Notes under the pieces: model-generated | Seen by the model: the letters and a program-made list of their open reading frames with translations, nothing else | The model's database searches: none | Told to the model about the DNA's origin: nothing | NCBI GenBank assembly: GCA_937141995.1 | Contig: CAKZQX010000409.1 | Span: 1 to 8,620 of the forward strand | From: an uncultured Chloroflexaceae bacterium | GTDB lineage: Bacteria; Chloroflexota; Chloroflexia; Chloroflexales; Chloroflexaceae | Length of the DNA: 8,620 nucleotides | Reading direction: 5' to 3' | Position numbers and translations under genes: made by a program | Shown here: positions 1 to 5,520 of the stretch, in pieces | Layout: each line of letters opens with the position of its first letter | Position numbering within the stretch: position 1 is the first letter of the stretch

Positions 1-195
1 CGGTCCGGCAGTGCGTTCCACCACCAGCCCGATCGTGCCATGGTCCGCGCCGATCAGCTCGATAGCACTGGCGACGATGCGGGTCAGCAACGGTTCAAGC
101 TCCAGTTCGCTGCTGATCAGTTCGATCACCTGGCGCAGGCTCTCGGCGCGGCGCAGGACTTCGTCACGCTGTTGTTGCAGGATCTCCACGGTCAT
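1..195 (-). CDS. GAF-domain sensor protein, N-terminal fragment (cut by window edge)
   Basis: The reading frame starts at ATG 195-193 and runs off the left edge after 65 codons. The first 25 or so residues (MTVEILQQQRDEVLRRAESL...) look like a short charged coiled coil. Residues about 22-60, containing ELELEPLLTRIVASAIEL and then IGADHGTIGLV, match the opening helix and first strand of a GAF domain as found in signalling ATPases and histidine kinases. GAF domains bind small ligands or chromophores; the output domain lies outside the window, so kinase, cyclase, phosphatase and plain sensor all remain possible. GGGTGAG lies 7 nt upstream of the ATG. An in-frame GTG at 207-205 is an alternative start. 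The gene has its own likely promoter at 272-245 and follows the terminator-like hairpin of the transporter operon, so it is probably a separate unit. Confidence 0.7.
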   Translation of the reverse strand, partial: MTVEILQQQRDEVLRRAESLRQVIELISSELELEPLLTRIVASAIELIGADHGTIGLVVERTAGP

Positions 196-244
196 ACCAG
201 CGCTCACCCGCTTCCCAGAGTTGTACCGGATTAGGTCTAGGTCT

Positions 245-272
245 ATTATACCGGATGGACCGGGAAGCACAA
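245..272 (-). promoter_or_regulatory. Probable sigma-70 promoter for the GAF-domain gene
   Basis: A perfect -10 hexamer TATAAT lies at 250-245 on the minus strand. A partial -35 (TTGTGC, 267-272) is 16 bp upstream. Transcription would start near 238, giving a leader of about 43 nt. The -35 overlaps the T-rich tail of the preceding hairpin, so terminator and promoter are back to back. Between the promoter and the gene is a small direct repeat (taggtc twice, about 233-244). The -10 is convincing, the -35 weak. Confidence 0.5.
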
Positions 273-313
273 AGAACCAGGTTGAGGGCGAGAAAACCCC
301 GGACCTGGTTCTT
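272..313 (-). terminator. Terminator-like hairpin at the end of the transporter operon
   Basis: Perfect 11-bp inverted repeat: AAGAACCAGGT at 272-282 and ACCTGGTTCTT at 303-313, separated by 20 nt that can add a short GGG/CCC pairing. It begins 24 nt after the stop codon of the dppC-like gene. On the minus strand the stem is followed by TTCTTTGTGCTT, T-rich but not a clean T tract, so termination efficiency is uncertain. Its position between two transcription units supports a terminator role. Confidence 0.6.
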
Positions 314-336
314 GCGCGTGCAAGTTGCCGGCTTTT

Positions 337-1269
337 TTACTGCTTGAGGCGTGGGTCGAGCGCATCGCGCAGACCGTCACCCAGCAGATTAAACCCCAGC
401 ACCGCCAGCATGATCGCCATGCCGGGGAAGAAGACCAGATGCGGCGCGGAGAAGACCTGGTTGCGTTCACTGCTCAACATCGAGCCCCACTCGGGTGTTG
501 GCGGTTGCGCGCCCAATCCCAGGAAGGAGAGCGCAGCTACATCCAGGATGGCAATCCCGATCCCCAGGGTGCCCTGCACAATCAGCGGCGAGATGGCGTT
601 AGGCAAAATATGCCGGAAGAGAATCCGTGGGTGGCTACTGCCGATCGCGCGGGCGGCGGCGGCATACTCCTCCTCCTTGGTTGCAAGAATGCCGGCGCGG
701 ATCACGCGGGCATACTGCGGGATGGTGACAATGGCAATCCCCAGCATCGCATTCATCAGCCCCGGCCCCAGTACACTCACAATGGCAATTGCCAGCAGCA
801 GGAAGGGAAAGGCCAACTGTACATCCAGGATGCGCATAATCACATCTTCCACCCAGCCGCCGAGATAACCCGCCACCGCGCCCAGTAGTACCCCGGCCAG
901 CATCGCCACTGCCACCGTGATAAACCCGATAAAGAGCGAGACGCGTGTGCCATAAACAACCCGGCTAAACTGATCCCGAAAGTTGCCGTCAACGCCCATT
1001 ATATGCTGCGACTGCATTTCGTCACACCCCAGCAGATGAACGCAGGGCGGCGCACGCTTGCCGACATCCTCAATCCCCAGCAGCACCTGCTCCGGGTCGT
1101 AGGGCGCAATGAGCGGAGCAAAAATTGCCACCAGGATCATTGTCCCGATAATCAACAGGCCCGCGATGGCCGAGCGCTGTCGGGAGAAGCGCCGGAGCGC
1201 CTGTCGCCAGGGACTCGCGGCTGTGCGCCGGGGCAGACTGATTGCAACTGTCTCTACATCTACTGCCAT
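337..1269 (-). CDS. dppC: Peptide/nickel-type ABC transporter permease, DppC/OppC-like
   Basis: Inner-membrane subunit that pairs with the DppB-like protein to form the channel of an oligopeptide-type importer. 310 residues from ATG 1269, normal for the family. A basic cytoplasmic N-terminus is followed by TM1 (about 34-56), a periplasmic stretch, then the membrane core (about 105-300). The ATPase-contacting EAA loop is at about 199-224 (YAAAARAIGSSHPRILF then HILPN). The family motif HPLGTDxxGRDxxSRV appears as HIMGVDGNFRDQFSRV from residue 89, with Phe replacing Gly before Arg. It is preceded by an extra segment containing a second H-L-L-G-C-D and two cysteines (C76, C82). The start was chosen because GAGGT lies 9 nt before this ATG; GTG 1275 is possible but only 3 nt from it. 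It lies just after the dppB-like stop and is surely co-transcribed. The substrate is unproven. Confidence 0.93.
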   Translation of the reverse strand: MAVDVETVAISLPRRTAASPWRQALRRFSRQRSAIAGLLIIGTMILVAIFAPLIAPYDPEQVLLGIEDVGKRAPPCVHLLGCDEMQSQHIMGVDGNFRDQFSRVVYGTRVSLFIGFITVAVAMLAGVLLGAVAGYLGGWVEDVIMRILDVQLAFPFLLLAIAIVSVLGPGLMNAMLGIAIVTIPQYARVIRAGILATKEEEYAAAARAIGSSHPRILFRHILPNAISPLIVQGTLGIGIAILDVAALSFLGLGAQPPTPEWGSMLSSERNQVFSAPHLVFFPGMAIMLAVLGFNLLGDGLRDALDPRLKQ

Positions 1270-1282
1270 GATCACACTACCT

Positions 1283-2362
1283 CTAGTTCAGCCGAATACG
1301 CGGGTCGAGCAGAGCATACGAAAGATCGACCAGCAGATTCACCATCACATACGTAAACGCCACCGCCAGCGTCACGCCCTGGATAATCGGGTAATCTCGT
1401 GCGGTAATCGCCTCGAACAGGATGCGCCCAACGCCCGCCAGGTTAAAGATCGTCTCAGTCAGCACTGCCCCGCCAAACACCGTCCCCAACTGCAACCCGA
1501 CGATGGTGACAACCGGCAGCAGCGCGTTGCGGAAGGCATGCGACAGGATGACCACATGGTCGGACAGCCCCTTGGCGCGCGCCGTGCGCACATAATCCCG
1601 CCCCAGCACCTCCAGCATGCTCGAGCGGGTCATCCGCGCAATAATCGCCATCGGTATCGTTGCCAGCGCCACGGCAGGCAAAATCAGATGTTTGATCGTT
1701 GCGCCCAGCAACTCCCAGTTAAATGTAATAATCGCGTTAAAAATATAGAGATTAGCGAAAAACTCCAGCAGGCGGTAGAGCCTGGTTTTCGGTTCAATAT
1801 TCCAGTTGTACACTTCAAAGAAGGGCGTGGCATCCATACCGGCGGGTAGACGACCCGAAGGAGGCAGCGCAAACGGCGTATCGCGCAAGAGCAGCGCAAA
1901 CACATACGCCAGCATCAACCCCAGCCAGAACACCGGCATCGACACGCCGATATTGGCCCCGACCATCGTGCCCACATCCACCGCCGAGTTGCGCCGGATC
2001 GCCGCCAGCAGACCGGCCGGCACACCGATGAGCGTTGCAATTGCCAGCGCGGTTAGCCCCAGTTCAATTGTTACGGGCAGCCGCTCGACCAGGATCTGCA
2101 TGATCGGACGCCTAAAGCGGATCGACTCGCCCAGGTCGCCCCGCAGCACATCAAGCGCATAGATGCCAAACTGTACCGGGATCGGCTGATCCAGTCCCTT
2201 CTCCCGGTTGAAGCGCGCGCAGATGTCAGGTGTGGCCTTCTCGCCCAGCATGGCCGTGCAGGGGTCGCCGGGGATCATGCGGGCCAGCGCAAATGTCACC
2301 AGCAGCACCCCCGCCAGGACAGGAATTGCCGATAGGAGACGTCGAATGATATATTTGATCAT
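1283..2362 (-). CDS. dppB: Peptide/nickel-type ABC transporter permease, DppB/OppB-like
   Basis: 359-residue inner-membrane permease, a little longer than E. coli DppB. TM1 is at about 8-30 (LLSAIPVLAGVLLVTFALAR) followed by the family signature PGDP. Further membrane segments are at about 100-122, 135-160, 225-245, 280-305 and 325-350. The EAA loop is at 257-284 (YVRTARAKGLSDHVVILSH, then RNALLP). The C-terminus LSYALLDPRIRL is typical. An insertion of roughly 35 residues (about 172-215) between two membrane segments accounts for the extra length. Two cysteines (C35, C48) fall in the periplasmic segment after TM1. No Shine-Dalgarno sequence is visible before ATG 2362, which suggests lower translation than the binding protein upstream. 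The gene is 130 bp downstream of the binding-protein gene, with a strong hairpin in the gap. Confidence 0.94.
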   Translation of the reverse strand: MIKYIIRRLLSAIPVLAGVLLVTFALARMIPGDPCTAMLGEKATPDICARFNREKGLDQPIPVQFGIYALDVLRGDLGESIRFRRPIMQILVERLPVTIELGLTALAIATLIGVPAGLLAAIRRNSAVDVGTMVGANIGVSMPVFWLGLMLAYVFALLLRDTPFALPPSGRLPAGMDATPFFEVYNWNIEPKTRLYRLLEFFANLYIFNAIITFNWELLGATIKHLILPAVALATIPMAIIARMTRSSMLEVLGRDYVRTARAKGLSDHVVILSHAFRNALLPVVTIVGLQLGTVFGGAVLTETIFNLAGVGRILFEAITARDYPIIQGVTLAVAFTYVMVNLLVDLSYALLDPRIRLN

Positions 2363-2437
2363 AATCGTGTACTAAATATAGTGATCGATTTTGGCGAAGT
2401 TAACGTAAACTGAGGAATATCCGCAGTACCACCTTAT

Positions 2438-2465
2438 GGTGGGATTGTGCTGCCACAACCCCACC
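2438..2465 (-). promoter_or_regulatory. Intercistronic RNA hairpin between binding protein and permease genes
   Basis: On the minus strand GGTGGGGTTGTG (2465-2454) pairs with CACAATCCCACC (2449-2438) around a 4-nt loop: twelve base pairs, one a G-U wobble that would be an A-C mismatch in plus-strand RNA. This favours a role in the operon transcript. It starts 27 nt after the binding-protein stop and has no T tract, so it is more likely an mRNA-stabilising or partial-termination element than a full terminator. The 3' arm can also pair with GGTGG at 2433-2429, giving a competing smaller hairpin. Confidence 0.65.
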
Positions 2466-2492
2466 TGATGGCAAAACGAGATCGTGCCGGGG

Positions 2493-4292
2493 TTACTCGG
2501 CGGCGTCTCCGCCTTCCTCGTTAATAAAGCCACCCCAGAGTGCCGAGAAGTAGGTGAACGCGCCCGTGTTGCCGACATGCAGCGGATGGGATGCATCCCA
2601 CTGCACCGCCCAGGACATCACCACATCGTTGGCGTCCAACTCCGACCCATCGTGGAACATGACGCCCTCCCGCAGGCTGCAGGTCCAGACCGTCAGATCG
2701 TCGCTGGGCTCACAGGCGGTCGCCAGGGCCGGCTCCACTTCCGTGCCGCCCACCTCGTAGCGCAACAGCCCTTCGAGCACCTGCTCACAGGCCCGCAACG
2801 ACTCGCCGTCGGTCTCGTCCGCGCAGTAGAGGCTGATCGGCTCCGCATTCTGCATCCAGACAAAGGTGTCACGCTCACCCGGTTGCACCACGGCAAAATA
2901 CTCATTGCTGAGCGGGCTGGCGTGCGCGCCCGCGACATCGGCCTGGTAGACCACTGCCGAACCGCCGTTGGCAATCGGCACCATCGGGGCATGCTCTTTG
3001 ATCAGGTTGTTGGCCTCCTCGTAGAGCGGGCGGCGCTCCTCGTTATCGGCCAGGGAAGCCGCCTCTTGCAGCGTTGAGGTGATATCTTCAAATTTCTCAC
3101 CAAACTGCTGCGAGGCACCCGCGCCAAAGTGGAAATCGACAAAGTTGGTCATATCGGGATAGTCGGCGTTCCAGCCCAGCAGATGCAGCCCTTCCAGTTC
3201 ACCCGCGTCGGCTGCGGCAATAAACGCGCCCGACTCCATCACATTGATCTCCGTCGTGATGCCAATCTCGGCCAACTGCGCCTGCAGATCCTGCGCAACC
3301 ACACCCGGCTCGGGCAGGTAGCTGCGGACCACATCGCGGTAGGCAATCTCCGTCTCAAAGCCCTCGGGATAGCCCGCCTCGGCCAGCAGTTCCCGTGCGC
3401 GCTCCGGATCATATTCGTACCACTCCTCGCCGACGCAGGCATTGGGAATGGCGCATGGCGTAAAGTGGGTTGCCACACTCGATCCGGGTGGATAGAAGTT
3501 ATCGACAATACGCCGGCGATCAATCCCCATCGCAATCGCCTGGCGCACCTGCTCATTGTCAAACGGCGGGTAGGTGTTGTTCATCCCCACGTAGAAGATA
3601 TTCAGTGGGGCGCGCTCGATCAACTGCAGATTCTCATCCTCTTCGGCGTTAACAAAGTCATCGGGGGCCGGGTTGTCGATAGCATCCACCGTTCCCGTCT
3701 GCAGTTCGAGCAGGCGCTGGGCTGCTTCCGCACTCCAGCGGAAGACCAGCGTCTCCGTCTGGGCCGGATCGCCCCAGTAGTCTGCGAAGCGTGAGTAGAC
3801 CACCTGCTCACCCCGATCCCAGGTATCGACCATGTAGGGACCGGTGCCGACCGGGTTCTCCAGTGGCGAACCATCTGTGGCCTCAAGATGCTCGCTCGGC
3901 TGGATGGAGAAGGGCACAAACGCCGCTTTAACCGGGAAGGCCGGGTCAGGGCGGCACATCGTGAACTGCACCGTCATCTCATCAATAGCGGCGATTTCCT
4001 GCAAGATTCCGCCATACTCACAATCGGGCGCGCTGACCACCAGCAGATCACCCTCGGCTGCGGCCGTTTCTTCGGTCGGCTCCTCCTCGGCATCAGCTTC
4101 GGTCGGCTCCTCCTCAGCATCGGCTGCGGTTGGCGCTTCCGCCTCAGTTTCTGTAGTTGGCTCGGTGGCCTCGGTTGGTGCTTCGGGAGCGGCGCCCTGC
4201 TGACCACCACAGGCTGCCAGAATGGGGAGAAACAACGCCAGCAGGAGCAGCAATGCTGCCTGGCGGCGCCAGTGTGTACCTACTACGTACAT
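2493..4292 (-). CDS. Family 5 (peptide/nickel-type) extracellular solute-binding lipoprotein, circularly permuted
   Basis: Captures substrate outside the membrane for the DppB/DppC-like permeases encoded downstream. 599 residues. A lipoprotein signal (basic WRR, a Leu-rich core, lipobox L25-A-A-C28) gives an N-terminal lipid anchor. Residues 30-80 are an acidic Ala/Glu/Pro/Thr linker with a tandem nine-residue repeat. The SBP_bac_5 fold follows in permuted order. Residues 94-475 match the normally internal and C-terminal part: GILQEIAAID..TVQF, NPVGTGPY at 146-153, YWGDP, VRQAIAMGIDR at 249-259, a helix ending in EHAPMVPI. Residues 476-590 match the usual N-terminal part (QVLEGLLRYE, GTEVEPALA, LREGVMFHDGSELDANDVV). 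Eight cysteines besides C28 occur as close pairs. GAGG lies 7 nt before ATG 4292. Peptide is the likely ligand but unproven. Confidence 0.92.
   Translation of the reverse strand: MYVVGTHWRRQAALLLLLALFLPILAACGGQQGAAPEAPTEATEPTTETEAEAPTAADAEEEPTEADAEEEPTEETAAAEGDLLVVSAPDCEYGGILQEIAAIDEMTVQFTMCRPDPAFPVKAAFVPFSIQPSEHLEATDGSPLENPVGTGPYMVDTWDRGEQVVYSRFADYWGDPAQTETLVFRWSAEAAQRLLELQTGTVDAIDNPAPDDFVNAEEDENLQLIERAPLNIFYVGMNNTYPPFDNEQVRQAIAMGIDRRRIVDNFYPPGSSVATHFTPCAIPNACVGEEWYEYDPERARELLAEAGYPEGFETEIAYRDVVRSYLPEPGVVAQDLQAQLAEIGITTEINVMESGAFIAAADAGELEGLHLLGWNADYPDMTNFVDFHFGAGASQQFGEKFEDITSTLQEAASLADNEERRPLYEEANNLIKEHAPMVPIANGGSAVVYQADVAGAHASPLSNEYFAVVQPGERDTFVWMQNAEPISLYCADETDGESLRACEQVLEGLLRYEVGGTEVEPALATACEPSDDLTVWTCSLREGVMFHDGSELDANDVVMSWAVQWDASHPLHVGNTGAFTYFSALWGGFINEEGGDAAE
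4071..4124 (-). repeat. 27-bp tandem repeat in the lipoprotein linker
   Basis: Two adjacent 27-bp units (4071-4097 and 4098-4124) differ at only two positions and encode ADAEEEPTE twice (residues 57-65 and 66-74). The repeat lengthens the acidic tether between the lipid anchor and the binding domain and could vary in copy number between strains by slippage. Confidence 0.85.
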
Positions 4293-4409
4293 AGTTTTAC
4301 CTCATGGTAACTGTAAGAGATCATCACAAACAGATCAACTATCACATCTGAGTTATGACCGGCAGATCACCCCCCTTCGGGCTATGCTATCGGACACAGA
4401 CAGATCAAT

Positions 4410-4450
4410 CCGGTACCGGGTGAGGGGACACCCGCCCCGATGGTATCCGG
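4410..4450 (-). promoter_or_regulatory. Stem-loop in the leader of the transporter operon
   Basis: On the minus strand CCGGATACC (4450-4442) pairs with GGTACCGG (4417-4410) with one bulged A. Inside, GGGTG pairs with CACCC around the loop TCCCCT. A one-sided bulge carries GGGG (4438-4435), complementary to the CCCC of that loop, so a pseudoknot or an alternative fold is possible. It lies in the transcribed leader, about 36 nt after the predicted start and 118 nt before the start codon. I do not recognise a known riboswitch class. Confidence 0.45.
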
Positions 4451-4492
4451 GAAAACCGGCGAGTATAGCTGGGGCCAGAGAAACGATTGAGG

Positions 4493-4521
4493 ATTATAGC
4501 AGAAAGGCCAGGGGGCGTCAA
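4493..4521 (-). promoter_or_regulatory. Near-consensus sigma-70 promoter of the peptide transporter operon
   Basis: Minus strand: -35 TTGACG (4521-4516), a spacer of exactly 17 bp, and -10 TATAAT (4498-4493). Eleven of twelve hexamer positions match consensus. Transcription should begin near 4486, leaving a leader of about 193 nt before the binding-protein ATG at 4292. A weaker TATACT occurs downstream at about 4478-4473. The rest of 4293-4754 holds the leader stem-loop, repeats at 4553-4604 and no convincing gene. Confidence 0.7.
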
Positions 4522-4563
4522 CGTGCGCGCAGGCAGGAGGTGCAACGTAATACGTGGTGGGGG

Positions 4564-4604
4564 TTTGGACCACGAAAGCTACGTTTTGGACCACGAACGC
4601 CACG
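4564..4604 (-). repeat. 21-bp tandem repeat upstream of the transporter promoter
   Basis: Written on the plus strand, TTTGGACCACGAAAGCTACG (4564-4583) and TTTGGACCACGAACGCCACG (4585-4604) repeat with a period of 21 bp and two differences. The first copy also forms an inverted repeat with the sequence before it (CGTGGT 4553-4558, ACCACG 4569-4574). It lies 43 to 83 bp upstream of the -35. It may be a helically phased operator or a genome-wide CACGAA-type intergenic repeat; similar wording (ATTCGTGTATTCGTGG) occurs near 7109-7124. Confidence 0.6.
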
Positions 4605-4712
4605 GAATGAGCGAACAACGCGAAACGTGGGGGCATCCGCGACTACCGTCTGGGCAGAATAGGTTTCGCGGAGCACACTGTCCGAATGAGCGTCACTATC
4701 TTGACTTGTAGC

Positions 4713-4754
4713 AAAAAATAACACTACATGACTGACAGATAATGCTGACTCATG
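4713..4754 (-). terminator. Possible weak terminator after the effector-associated-domain gene
   Basis: Immediately after the stop codon, the minus strand has an imperfect hairpin (CATGA..TCATG outer stem, short CAG/CTG inner stem) followed by GTTATTTTTTG at about 4723-4713. The T tract is clear but the stem is weak and G+C-poor, so this is a tentative call. Confidence 0.3.
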
Positions 4755-5312
4755 CTACTCCTGACGGCTATCGCTTTTAAAGACATTAGGACGGAGATTC
4801 TGGCATACGGTCAGCAATTCCTCATACCGATGATGATGCTGACACCACAGAACAAGTTCCCGTGCTTTATCTGTTTTTCCTGAACCAGACAAAGCTTCAT
4901 AATCTATCTGCATGTCACAACAAAGATTGCGCAACTCGGTTTCATTGAAATAGTGGGTCAGCACATTGCGGATTTTCACCGCAGGCATGCTTGTCGATAC
5001 ATTACCACCTGTTTCAAGAACTTGTGTGAGCGAATTGGCATTTCGAGCAGTTTCTTTTTCTACCTTAACTTGATAGTGTGCAGCCATGCCGAAATGTGCT
5101 GAGTAGTAACCTCTATCAAGCACAATGTAAGTTTCCGTAAGGCCATTTGGTAGTTCTCGGGTAATTTTATCTCCTTCTTCAATTAGTAAAGTAGAGTCAC
5201 TGATAAAAATGATTTTAGAGTCTACGAGTGCTTTAACATTGTCAAAGCGTTGTCCATCAGATTTGATTAAACTGACAATATCATTCAACATGCGCTCAAA
5301 AGCCATTGACAT
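4755..5312 (-). CDS. Uncharacterised protein with C-terminal effector-associated (Death-like) domain
   Basis: 185 residues from ATG 5312; AGGTG lies 5 nt upstream. An in-frame ATG at 5348 is unlikely because a TATAAT overlaps it. Residues about 1-88 form a mixed alpha/beta domain with KIIFISDSTLLIEEGDKI, RELPNGLTETYIVLDRGYY and AHYQVKV. I have seen similar wording in uncharacterised bacterial proteins but know no function. A Ser/Thr/Asn-rich linker (about 89-110) leads to a helical domain at about 112-177: FNETELRNLCCDMQIDY, SGSGKTDKARELVLW, YEELLTVCQNLRP. This pattern (ELR-LC, D-Y, K-KARELV, RP) fits the effector-associated domains of bacterial conflict and signalling systems, which recruit partners by like-with-like contacts. 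No partner with the same domain is in the window. A+T-rich composition and toxin-antitoxin neighbours suggest acquisition by transfer. Confidence 0.75.
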   Translation of the reverse strand: MSMAFERMLNDIVSLIKSDGQRFDNVKALVDSKIIFISDSTLLIEEGDKITRELPNGLTETYIVLDRGYYSAHFGMAAHYQVKVEKETARNANSLTQVLETGGNVSTSMPAVKIRNVLTHYFNETELRNLCCDMQIDYEALSGSGKTDKARELVLWCQHHHRYEELLTVCQNLRPNVFKSDSRQE

Positions 5313-5347
5313 ATTCGCACCTATTTTTAATATGTGACAACTACACA

Positions 5348-5353
5348 ATTATA
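5348..5353 (-). promoter_or_regulatory. Candidate second -10 element close to the effector-associated-domain gene
   Basis: A perfect TATAAT (5353-5348) would start transcription near 5341, 29 nt before the ATG at 5312. No recognisable -35 lies 16-18 bp upstream, so it would need an activator or may be chance in A+T-rich DNA. Confidence 0.3.
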
Positions 5354-5382
5354 CTAAATCCGTCTTTCTCCACCACGAGGTT

Positions 5383-5397
5383 TTGTCTAAAAGACAA
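5383..5397 (-). promoter_or_regulatory. Palindrome TTGTCTTTTAGACAA in the leader (possible operator or RNA switch)
   Basis: Six-base arms TTGTCT and AGACAA flank three bases (perfect on both strands). A third copy, AGACAA, lies just upstream on the minus strand at 5406-5401, so the middle TTGTCT can pair with either neighbour. Pairing with the upstream copy gives a small stem followed by TTTT. It sits between the strong promoter at 5486-5458 and the gene start. Confidence 0.4.
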
Positions 5398-5457
5398 CTT
5401 TGTCTGCAAGCCTACCATCCTATACAGCTAATCTTACCCATAAAAACCCTACCACAA

Positions 5458-5486
5458 AGTATAAGCACAACCCGATAGCATGTCAA
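5458..5486 (-). promoter_or_regulatory. Near-consensus sigma-70 promoter for the effector-associated-domain gene
   Basis: Minus strand: -35 TTGACA (5486-5481) is perfect, the spacer is 17 bp, and the -10 TATACT (5463-5458) matches at five of six positions. It begins 35 bp after the stop of the PIN toxin gene. Transcription would start near 5451, leaving a leader of about 139 nt. A nine-codon frame (ATG 5441 to TAG 5412, preceded by GGTAGGG) lies at the start of the leader and could be a leader peptide or chance. Confidence 0.65.
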
Positions 5487-5520
5487 GCCAAATACCGGCT
5501 ACATTCCTGACTTCACATCA

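Noticed and set aside
11..868. 285-codon open frame on the plus strand
   Set aside because: Lies antisense to the dppC-like gene and the GAF gene, has no ribosome site, and its Ser/Arg-rich translation is typical of a shadow of G+C-rich coding DNA.
1109..1849. 246-codon plus-strand frame over the permease genes
   Set aside because: Gln/Arg/His-rich shadow translation, no ribosome site, and it crosses the boundary of two well-supported minus-strand genes.
2484..3794. Two long plus-strand open frames (2484-3077, 3129-3794)
   Set aside because: Both lie wholly antisense to the binding-protein gene, whose translation matches a known family throughout. The plus frames show no recognisable domain.
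4071..4124. CRISPR-like or other functional DNA repeat
   Set aside because: The repeat is in frame, encodes a duplicated acidic nonapeptide in the linker, and has no spacers.
4283..4324. Thirteen-codon minus-strand frame overlapping the binding-protein start
   Set aside because: No ribosome site of its own; overlap with the real start looks accidental.
4382..4636. 84-codon minus-strand frame upstream of the transporter
   Set aside because: It spans the strong promoter and the repeat, has no ribosome site and no recognisable protein features.
4637..4671. Inverted repeat CCGCGA/TCGCGG
   Set aside because: Only 6 bp with a 23-nt loop; expected by chance in DNA of this composition.
5313..5348. 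Longer N-terminus for the effector-associated-domain protein (ATG 5348)
   Set aside because: Lacks a ribosome site and starts within a TATAAT; ATG 5312 has AGGTG at good spacing.
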